IMG/VR virus record: IMGVR_UViG_3300032289_002394
Location: 1 to 39,369 of that record
Origin: a virus
DNA: 39,369 nucleotides
Reading direction: 5' to 3' (one strand)
Position 1 is the first letter of the stretch. Every line of letters starts with the position of its first letter. The translations under genes and the position numbers were made by a program. Positions 24,629-30,848 of the stretch are shown piece after piece. Below the pieces are notes generated by a model that was not told the DNA's origin, did not search any database, and saw only the letters and a program-made list of their open reading frames with translations.

Positions 24629-25327
24629 ATGAATAAATACGCATCACTTTATTTAACAAAATTAGCGGCAACATTAAATCCTGATGATGTTGTTGTACCA
24701 CAAAAAGACCGTGGCCTTTTTGGTGGAGTAGTTTCAGATTTTTTACTCCTCCCTGAGTCTCAAAGAAGGTCTGGCAGAATATCTGGAATGCAAGAAGCTG
24801 CAGGTATTGAGCCAACCATGACTCAGCGTTATCCTCTCACTGCAAGACTTCTTAAGACCTTTGTTGGAACAGGAATTGGGGCAGGATTAGGATCATTAAT
24901 TGGGTCTTCATTTTCTAACAACGACCCGTACGGGACAAATGTATTGTCTGCCTCTTTTGCGGGAGCAGGTATAGGAGGCACCTTAGCAAATGTTATTGAC
25001 GTAATACAAAAAAGAAGAGCAGAAGCAGAAGCCTTAAAGCAAGTTTCTGAATCTGATGATGTAAATCTTAGAAGAATTGAAAAGGGAAATATATTAGCTT
25101 CATTAGTTTCTGGTATGCATCAAAAAGGAAGGGGTGAGGTTGCGAAAGCTTTGTCTGGAGGTCAAATAAAGAAAGATATTAAATTTGATCAAATTCCAAT
25201 GACTGCTTCGTCATTTATTCACCCACTTCCTGTAGCCATTGGTTCTGCATTTAATTATGCCAAGTCCAGGAAAGAGATTGATAAAGCTAACAGAGTTTCT
25301 CCATTAAGCGTTCAGTTAACTAAATAG
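24629..25327 (+). CDS. MNKYA-tagged glycine-zipper protein (232 aa)
   Basis: It begins MNKYASLYLTKLAATLNP. Hydrophobic small-residue segments lie at about residues 75-92 (FVGTGIGAGLGSLIGSSF) and 105-120 (LSASFAGAGIGGTLANV), separated by NNDPYG, again a hairpin plan. The C-terminal half is charged and helical. It is the first gene after the promoter at 24590 and is followed by the tRNA cluster. An internal virion protein is inferred from the tag. Confidence 0.6.
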   Translation: MNKYASLYLTKLAATLNPDDVVVPQKDRGLFGGVVSDFLLLPESQRRSGRISGMQEAAGIEPTMTQRYPLTARLLKTFVGTGIGAGLGSLIGSSFSNNDPYGTNVLSASFAGAGIGGTLANVIDVIQKRRAEAEALKQVSESDDVNLRRIEKGNILASLVSGMHQKGRGEVAKALSGGQIKKDIKFDQIPMTASSFIHPLPVAIGSAFNYAKSRKEIDKANRVSPLSVQLTK

Positions 25328-25338
25328 AAATAATTTAC

Positions 25339-25412
25339 TGCGGGAACAAGCCTTGGTAGGCTAACCAGTCTCATAAGCTGGGGCAATGTGAGTTCAATTC
25401 TCACTCCCGCTA
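25339..25412 (+). tRNA. tRNA with CAU anticodon (Met or Ile2)
   Basis: The fold shows anticodon stem CCAGT/GCTGG around CTCATAA (anticodon CAT), T stem GTGAG/CTCAC around TTCAATT, D stem AGCC/GGCT and acceptor GCGGGA/TCCCGC. The first pair would be T-T, an unpaired 1-72 position reminiscent of initiator tRNA, but the three G-C pairs of an initiator anticodon stem are missing. It may be elongator Met, Ile (lysidine-modified) or initiator-like. No CCA is encoded. Confidence 0.8.
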
Positions 25413-25423
25413 TTTTTGCTTTG

Positions 25424-25452
25424 ACCTAGTGTCCAAAAGACACTAGGTTTTT
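25424..25452 (+). terminator. Intrinsic terminator inside the tRNA cluster
   Basis: ACCTAGTGTC (25424-25433) pairs perfectly with GACACTAGGT (25439-25448) around CAAAA, followed by a T-run to 25452. It separates tRNA-CAU from tRNA-Glu, so the latter two tRNAs must come from read-through or another promoter. Confidence 0.85.
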
Positions 25453-25458
25453 GCTTAT

Positions 25459-25530
25459 GTCCTCGTAGTGAAGCGGTCATCACAGCTCCCTTTCACGGAG
25501 CTATCACGGGTTCGATCCCCGTCGAGGATG
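25459..25530 (+). tRNA. tRNA-Glu (UUC)
   Basis: Anticodon stem GCTCC/GGAGC encloses CTTTCAC, giving anticodon TTC. The acceptor GTCCTCG pairs with CGAGGAT (one G-T pair) with discriminator G, as is usual for tRNA-Glu. The T arm ACGGGTTCGATCCCCGT is canonical. No CCA is encoded. Confidence 0.92.
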
Positions 25531-25537
25531 TAAAAAC

Positions 25538-25609
25538 AGAGCTGTAGTTCAATGGCAGAGCATCGCTTTGATAAAGCGAGGGTTGTAGGTTCGAGTCCTA
25601 CCAGCTCTA
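25538..25609 (+). tRNA. tRNA-Ile (GAU)
   Basis: Acceptor AGAGCTG pairs with CAGCTCT, discriminator A. Anticodon stem TCGCT/AGCGA encloses TTGATAA, giving anticodon GAT for Ile. The T arm GTAGGTTCGAGTCCTAC is canonical. It lies 15 bases before the GMP reductase start. No CCA is encoded. Confidence 0.92.
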
Positions 25610-25624
25610 GATAATACACAAACA

Positions 25625-26560
25625 ATGAAAACAGCATTAACGTACGACGACATTTATTTAGTTCCTAATTATTCAACATTAGACTCTAGGTCTAACGCTA
25701 GCACCTCTGTAGAGTTTGGTGGCAGGAAATTTGATCTTCCATTAATTCCAGCCAATATGGAGACAGTGATGGACTACGAGCTTTATTCAAAGCTTTCACA
25801 AAGAGGCATATTTTGCGTAATGCACAGGTTTGGGAATGACCCATTCTTTATGTTTGAGACGCAGAATAAAGAGGTATTTCCCTATAAGAGTATTAGCGTG
25901 GGGGTAAACGAAAAGGACATTGAAATACTCAAACGACTGTTTGAATTATATCAAATTCCAGACTATATAACTATCGACATTGCTCATGGTCATCATTCAA
26001 AGGTCAAAGAAACAATTCACCAAATTAAGGAATTTTTTCCTGAGCCATTTTTAATTGTTGGTAATGTGACAACCCCAGAAGCTGTAGAAAGTTTACAGTC
26101 TTGGGGTGCTGATGCAATTAAGGTAGGGGTAGGTCCAGGTAAAGCTTGTACAACTAGACTACAGACAGGATTCCATGTACCCATGTTTACTGCAGTCCAA
26201 GATTGCGCTGCAGTGGCCAAGGTTCCCATTATTGCTGACGGGGGCATTCACTACTATGGAGACATTGCCAAAGCCCTTGTAGCAGGCGCTACGATGGTTA
26301 TGTGTGGCTCCTTATTTGCCTCCTGCTCGGACTCTCCAGCACCCTCCGTGAATGGAAGAAAAATATATTATGGATCTGCTAGCTTTAAGGCTAAGAAAGA
26401 GAATCGACACGTTGAAGGAACATTGCTTGAGTTAGAGACAACCCTAACCACCGAAGAGAAATTAACCGAAATTAAAGAAGCATTACAAAGCTCTATTAGC
26501 TATGCAGGAGGACATGATCTATCTTGCTTCAATAGAGTTAACTATGTTATAAAAAAATAA
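25625..26560 (+). CDS. guaC: GMP reductase (IMPDH/GMPR family, 311 aa)
   Basis: The enzyme reduces GMP to IMP with NADPH and release of ammonia, linking guanine to adenine nucleotide pools. The TIM-barrel landmarks are clear: TYDDIYLVP at the start, IANM-type PANMETVMD, IVGNVTTPEAV, the catalytic loop GVGPGKACTTR with nucleophile C175, ADGGIHYYGDIAKAL, GATMVMCGSLF and the C-terminal LQSSISYAGG. There are no CBS domains, and the length fits GMP reductase rather than IMP dehydrogenase. It resembles the Bacillus GuaC type. It stands with the Dps-like and deaminase genes in an accessory group behind the tRNAs. An IMPDH-like activity cannot be fully excluded. Confidence 0.87.
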   Translation: MKTALTYDDIYLVPNYSTLDSRSNASTSVEFGGRKFDLPLIPANMETVMDYELYSKLSQRGIFCVMHRFGNDPFFMFETQNKEVFPYKSISVGVNEKDIEILKRLFELYQIPDYITIDIAHGHHSKVKETIHQIKEFFPEPFLIVGNVTTPEAVESLQSWGADAIKVGVGPGKACTTRLQTGFHVPMFTAVQDCAAVAKVPIIADGGIHYYGDIAKALVAGATMVMCGSLFASCSDSPAPSVNGRKIYYGSASFKAKKENRHVEGTLLELETTLTTEEKLTEIKEALQSSISYAGGHDLSCFNRVNYVIKK

Positions 26561-26566
26561 GTATCT

Positions 26567-27181
26567 ATGAATAATTTAAGGTATCCACCAACCCTACAGT
26601 CGTTAATTGAAAAGAAATCTTCTCTTAAGAACACTGTAGAAACAGACAACAAAACAACTCAAGAACAACAAGTCACAATGAGCGAAGTATCAGAAACAAT
26701 AGAAAAGGTAGCATCAGAAACAATAGAAAAGGTAGCATCAGAAACAATAGAAAAGGTAGCATCGGTAACCGACAACCCCGAGTCTTTAAAGGGGCTTGCC
26801 AGTCATTTTAGAGCAATGCAATTGCTTGCTCATAATGCACACAACTTGATTAGTGGACCATCATTCTTCTCTGATCATGACTTCTTTGGAGCTCTTTATG
26901 GAGAATATGAGGCTGCATACGACAGAGTTATTGAGCTCTTAATCGGCAACGGAGAAAAACCTGATCTAGTTGTTCTTCAAACTGAGGCAGTCGGAAAGCT
27001 TTCTTCTCTAAGTCAAGAGGATCACTTTAAAGCAGTTCTAGCCGCTGAAGAGCAACTTCAAAGCGCTATCGAAGAGTTTGCTAAGACAAATCCATCGCAA
27101 GCTGCCTTGAATATGGCTGGGGACTTGGGAGAGACGAGCAAGGTCAGGATTTACAAGATTCGTCAAAGACTCGCAGCCTAA
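26567..27181 (+). CDS. Dps/ferritin-like protein with repeat-bearing N-terminus (204 aa)
   Basis: Residues about 72-204 fit the Dps four-helix fold. H92 in HNAHNLISGPSFF, H104 in SDHDFFGAL, D119 and E123 in YDRVIELL have the spacings of the Dps ferroxidase residues (12, 15 and 19). The fifth ligand, Asp at H+4 in E. coli Dps, is Gly here. Dps proteins bind DNA and oxidise iron with peroxide, protecting DNA. The first 65 residues are an extension that contains three perfect SETIEKVA repeats. An internal ATG at 26678 could give a shorter form. It ends with TAATG shared with the deaminase. Whether it is packaged or acts in the cell is unknown. Confidence 0.72.
   Translation: MNNLRYPPTLQSLIEKKSSLKNTVETDNKTTQEQQVTMSEVSETIEKVASETIEKVASETIEKVASVTDNPESLKGLASHFRAMQLLAHNAHNLISGPSFFSDHDFFGALYGEYEAAYDRVIELLIGNGEKPDLVVLQTEAVGKLSSLSQEDHFKAVLAAEEQLQSAIEEFAKTNPSQAALNMAGDLGETSKVRIYKIRQRLAA
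26690..26761 (+). repeat. Three perfect 24-base tandem repeats in the Dps-like gene
   Basis: The unit begins TCAGAAACAATAGAAAAGG and encodes SETIEKVA. Copies start at 26690, 26714 and 26738 and are identical in DNA, indicating recent expansion by slippage. Each unit carries EKVA, a motif recurrent in the structural proteins. Confidence 0.95.
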
Positions 27182-27594
27182 TGAATAATCCTAGAATTTC
27201 TTGGGAGCAATATGCTCTTAAAATTGCAGACGTTGCTGCACTAAGAAGCGAAGATACCTACAGGAAAGTTGGGGCATGTGCCCTTAATCACTCTAATCGC
27301 GTAATTGCAGTTGCCTATAACGGTTTAGCTCCTGGAAAGTCAGTTGATTCAATTTTTTGGGAAGACAGAGACAAGAGAAGAAAATTTATGCTTCATGCAG
27401 AGATAAATGCTCTTTCTTTAATTGATAATGGAGACTGTAGACTTCTAGCTTGTACGCTTATGCCTTGTCCTGCCTGTGCTACAGCCATTGCTGCAAATGG
27501 AGTTAAAAAGGTTGTTTACAGAGATGAATATCAAAAAGAATCTTTAGAAATTTTTGATTTCTATGGAATAGAATATCAGCGTATAATCACCTAA
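27181..27594 (+). CDS. dCMP/cytidine deaminase-family enzyme (137 aa)
   Basis: The zinc-dependent deaminase motifs are present: HAEINAL (H72 ligand, E74 proton shuttle) and PCPACA (C96 and C99 ligands). The N-terminal YRKVGACALN and YNGLAPG segments fit the dCMP deaminase branch, which makes dUMP for dTMP synthesis. It may equally deaminate another nucleotide. It is fused in the transcript with the Dps-like and GMP reductase genes, fitting a nucleotide-supply role during infection. Confidence 0.85.
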   Translation: MNNPRISWEQYALKIADVAALRSEDTYRKVGACALNHSNRVIAVAYNGLAPGKSVDSIFWEDRDKRRKFMLHAEINALSLIDNGDCRLLACTLMPCPACATAIAANGVKKVVYRDEYQKESLEIFDFYGIEYQRIIT

Positions 27595-27595
27595 G

Positions 27596-28111
27596 GTGAA
27601 TAAGTACGCCAATTTTTACTTTTCTACAGTAACTCAAAAGTTAGCAGAAAATCCTGCTAATCACGGAGTTATTTTTTGGCCATTTAAGAGAACCCTTGGA
27701 AGGCCTAAGGGATTGTCTGATTATGCATTTGCTAAGATGCAAGAAAGGGGAAGATTGGCTAGTGGCATACTTCCAAGCATAATGGCATCTAATCCAATAA
27801 TGAAAATGTTTGGAAGACTTGGAGAAAATAGAATTGGTCAGTATTTTATAGATAAATATCTATCTCCAGGTGGAAGCTATACTGATTCTTTTTTAAAAAC
27901 ATTAGGATCTGTTGGAAACGACCTTGCTGGACCTGGAATGAAAAATTTGCCTGAGTCTGTGGCAAGATCTGCTAACTTATTTAAAAATATAACTAAGACT
28001 TTTACGGATAATAATGGCATGTGGGATTACAAAAAATCTTATGGATATAATATGCCACAGACTATTGAAAATCTTTCGGCATATCAAAAACAATTTGGAG
28101 GCGTATTATAA
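27596..28111 (+). CDS. NKYA-tagged protein with a domain shared with the last gene (171 aa)
   Basis: The start is GTG 27596, giving (M)NKYANFYFSTVT, the family tag. Residues about 37-171 share an extended match with residues about 65-200 of the protein at 38306: GRPKG...SDY, KMQERGRLASGI, IMASNP, SPGGS, DLAGPG..N and FGG. This shows duplication of one domain between a small tagged protein and a long tail-region protein. No glycine zipper is present here. Its stop overlaps the next start (TAATG). Function is unknown. Confidence 0.6.
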   Translation: MNKYANFYFSTVTQKLAENPANHGVIFWPFKRTLGRPKGLSDYAFAKMQERGRLASGILPSIMASNPIMKMFGRLGENRIGQYFIDKYLSPGGSYTDSFLKTLGSVGNDLAGPGMKNLPESVARSANLFKNITKTFTDNNGMWDYKKSYGYNMPQTIENLSAYQKQFGGVL

Positions 28112-28914
28112 TGGCTGACGAAGAATATTTTGACGAAGAAGAGGGAGAAGAACTGGAAGAACAAAAGCCAGGTCCTGTTCGTAGGTTTTTGCAAAACTTA
28201 ATCATTGGCTCAACCATTGGAGCGGGTGTTGGTGGAGCGGGGGGATATTATGGAGCAAAGTATTTAAGAGACTTGGCATTATACAGTACGCCGCCAAATT
28301 CATACACTCCTGAATTTTTTAGAGATAGGAATCACCCAATTGGAGCCACAAGAGCAATGACCGTTCCAGGTGGAATGGTGGTGGGGGGACTATTGGGGGC
28401 AGTTGGGGGTGCCACACTTCCATATATTTTTCAAAAAAGAGCTCACATGGAAAACAATAAATATGCCAATCAATTTTTCAGTAATTTAAAAAATGAAATA
28501 AAAAAGCTTCGTCCATTTGATCAAGCTGACGCCACTATGAAACTAATGCCACTTGGAGTGGCTGCAGGTTCTTTAACGGGAGGACTGGTTGGTGCCATTA
28601 AAGATCCAGGGACAAACGAAGATGGAACTCCTAAGAGCAGATCATCTTCAATATTAAAGGGAATGGCGATAGGTGGAGGACTGGGAGGATTTGGTGGGTT
28701 GGCTGTTCCAGCCGTGGGGGCTTTGACGGCTAAAACCGTTTTTCCTGGGATTGCTAGCAAGCTGCAAGAAAAATATAAAAATATGGGCACGGCAAAGTCA
28801 AATATAAACATTGCAGTATTGGAGGCTGCAAAAGAAACTCTTCCACGCGCTCTGCCACACATGTCTGTCTCTGATTTTGTTAATTTAGTAAAAGTATTAA
28901 AGGACAATAAATAA
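28111..28914 (+). CDS. Fused double glycine-zipper protein with internal NKYA tag (267 aa)
   Basis: The first unit has an acidic start (MADEEYFDEEEGEELEE), a zipper (about 31-50, IIGSTIGAGVGGAGGYYG), TPEFFRDRNH and a second zipper (about 88-108). At residue 113, MENNKYANQFFSNLK restarts the family pattern, and zippers separated by DPGTNEDGTPKSR follow, closely matching the protein at 21879. It looks like two tagged units joined in one frame. An internal start at ATG 28447 could still yield the second unit alone. It precedes the head-tail joining genes. Confidence 0.6.
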   Translation: MADEEYFDEEEGEELEEQKPGPVRRFLQNLIIGSTIGAGVGGAGGYYGAKYLRDLALYSTPPNSYTPEFFRDRNHPIGATRAMTVPGGMVVGGLLGAVGGATLPYIFQKRAHMENNKYANQFFSNLKNEIKKLRPFDQADATMKLMPLGVAAGSLTGGLVGAIKDPGTNEDGTPKSRSSSILKGMAIGGGLGGFGGLAVPAVGALTAKTVFPGIASKLQEKYKNMGTAKSNINIAVLEAAKETLPRALPHMSVSDFVNLVKVLKDNK

Positions 28915-28915
28915 T

Positions 28916-29362
28916 ATGCCTGCATTAGTTACACCACAAGATGTGCGATTCTTTATGATGGATCGTACTGCATCAGAAAACTTTCTTTTAGATAGTGTAG
29001 AATTTTCTGACGAAGACATTAATTCAGCACTTACGCTTTCTGTTGATAAATATAATTCTACGTTGCCAATGGTTGATAGTTATACCACAGAAAACTTTCC
29101 ATATAGGTACGAATTAATGTTGGGGGCTTCAGCCACTTTGCTGAGATCAAAGGGATTAAACTATCTAAGAAATAATTTAGATTTTGCCACAAAAGATGGA
29201 ACAACCATTAATGACAAAAGCAAAGCTGGAGATTATTTAAAGTTAGCTGATGTTATGATGCAAGAGTTTGATAATAGAATTACTCAAATTAAAAAAACTA
29301 AGAACGCCGAGCAGGCTTATGGTTTTGTTAGTGGTGTTTATGGTCGTAGGGTCCTTTGGTGA
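28916..29362 (+). CDS. Probable head-tail connector/adaptor protein (148 aa)
   Basis: A helical protein (VEFSDEDINSALTLSVDKYN, then YELMLGASATLLRSKGLNYL) with the size and helical plan of head-completion adaptors of the HK97 gp6 type. It is located between the capsid-side genes and the sheath. It contains no membrane segment. It overlaps the next ATG by one base. The role is inferred from position and helical pattern. Confidence 0.55.
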   Translation: MPALVTPQDVRFFMMDRTASENFLLDSVEFSDEDINSALTLSVDKYNSTLPMVDSYTTENFPYRYELMLGASATLLRSKGLNYLRNNLDFATKDGTTINDKSKAGDYLKLADVMMQEFDNRITQIKKTKNAEQAYGFVSGVYGRRVLW

Positions 29363-30144
29363 TGTCATTTCAAATCACAAAATTTAATGTTTTTCCTTCT
29401 GTTCTAACTGGTGACTATTACCTAGATTGGGACGGCAAGGGTAATGACGTTTTTAAATATGTAATTGAGTGGGGACCTAATGAGTCTGGTCCATGGACAT
29501 ATGCTGGAGAAGTTATTGGGGCCAACAATTTAGTTGTTAAAGTTCCAGAACGTAAGCTTTCAAATTCAGACGATCTATGGTTCCGTCTAATTGTTAAGTC
29601 TGGTCCAGCAACGGTTGCGGTTAGTACTCCTATTTCGTTTACGGTAGAAACAAACCGAAAAGAATACTTACAATATAGAGAAATGCTTAGGAGATGGAAC
29701 CTAGAGCTAGAAAAATTTATAGGCTCAACTGGATATTTACTTAGAGTTAAACTCTTTGGAGAAAAAGCAAAAAACGTTCACCCCATTTTAGGACAGCCTA
29801 TTGGAACTGAAGATGAAGAAAGTTACGGTCAATATTATAAGGGTGGATATTGGCCTGCAGTAAAAATGAAAGTCGCCTATACTGAAAGACCAGAAGAGAA
29901 TACTCAAAAATTTACAAACGAGGAGACGGGATTAAGCGAGCAATACATCACAAGGTTTATGACCATGCCTTTTCCAATATTTAGGGCAAACGATATTTGG
30001 GTTAGTGGTAACAGCAATAATAGATTTATTGTTAAGCAGGTTGACACACTTGACTTTAATGGATTAATGCTCAAACAAATCATAGATATATCGAGATTGC
30101 CGGTTACTGATCCTGTATATAAGATACAAATAAATAGATCATAA
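29362..30144 (+). CDS. Neck-region protein with N-terminal FN3-like domain (260 aa)
   Basis: I choose ATG 29362, which overlaps the preceding TGA; TTG and GTG codons just upstream are less likely. Residues about 1-98 (FQITKFNVFPSVLTGDYYLD, then IEWGPNESGPWTYAG and WFRLIVKSG) look like a fibronectin-type-III fold. A helical link (YREMLRRWNLELEKFIG) follows and then a C-terminal domain with VWVS- and IVKQVDTLD-type strands. It likely joins head and tail. No named family is recognised. Confidence 0.55.
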   Translation: MSFQITKFNVFPSVLTGDYYLDWDGKGNDVFKYVIEWGPNESGPWTYAGEVIGANNLVVKVPERKLSNSDDLWFRLIVKSGPATVAVSTPISFTVETNRKEYLQYREMLRRWNLELEKFIGSTGYLLRVKLFGEKAKNVHPILGQPIGTEDEESYGQYYKGGYWPAVKMKVAYTERPEENTQKFTNEETGLSEQYITRFMTMPFPIFRANDIWVSGNSNNRFIVKQVDTLDFNGLMLKQIIDISRLPVTDPVYKIQINRS

Positions 30145-30827
30145 TGAATCTTTCGCCGATACAATCTCCATCAGGGGTTCCACTTTATCCAATAAATCGT
30201 GATACGGGTCACAGGTTAAAAACGCCTATTTATATTCTGTCGGTATTTGTAGCATCTCTCAGACAATATTTTTCCACGGCTAATAGGATTGCTCTAGAGA
30301 CATCTTTGTATGTTTGGGATCCTGACCAATCTAAATCCAATATATGGATTAGCGAAGAGTATAGCTTTGACAGATCTGTACTAGGCAAGAGACCAGCAGT
30401 ATTAATTGGTTTTGAGCAACAGGCTTATCCACAGCAAACAATAGGAGATTTCTATTCACATGATATGCCAAACTCTACTTCTTATCTTTTTAATATGGTG
30501 GAGGGTGCTCTGAAATTTAGATGTGTATCTGAAAATATGTTATCAAGCTTAGAGCTGGCAACAGAGGTAAGATATTTCATTGCAGCCTTTAGGCATGAAA
30601 TAGAAAAGGCTTTTTGCTTAGACAAGATACGTCCACTACAAATGGGAAAGACACAAAAAATTGAAGAATATAAAGAATTCTTCGTGACAGATTTTGTGTG
30701 TGAGTTAAAATATCAAGAGATGTGGGGAGTAACTACAGAAAATCTTAAGGTTAAATCTGTTTTTACAAACTTGCAAATCGACCAAGATTCCGCAAAAAAA
30801 CTCTTGCCACAACAACAAATCCGATAA
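30144..30827 (+). CDS. Probable neck or tail-terminator protein (227 aa)
   Basis: The gene starts in TAATG with the preceding stop and ends 21 bases before the sheath gene, the usual site of the tail terminator. The protein is alpha/beta without a membrane segment (IYILSVFVASLRQYF, later LELATEVRYFIAAFRHEIEK and VCELKYQEMWGV). The pattern of a strand-helix sandwich near the C-terminus fits tail-completion proteins such as T4 gp15-type. The family assignment is inferred from gene order. Confidence 0.5.
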   Translation: MNLSPIQSPSGVPLYPINRDTGHRLKTPIYILSVFVASLRQYFSTANRIALETSLYVWDPDQSKSNIWISEEYSFDRSVLGKRPAVLIGFEQQAYPQQTIGDFYSHDMPNSTSYLFNMVEGALKFRCVSENMLSSLELATEVRYFIAAFRHEIEKAFCLDKIRPLQMGKTQKIEEYKEFFVTDFVCELKYQEMWGVTTENLKVKSVFTNLQIDQDSAKKLLPQQQIR

Positions 30828-30848
30828 ATAATTAGATAAATTAAACTT

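Noticed and set aside
25455-25637. Minus-strand 60-residue ORF across the tRNAs
   Set aside because: It overlaps two well-formed tRNA genes; the reading frame is a by-product.
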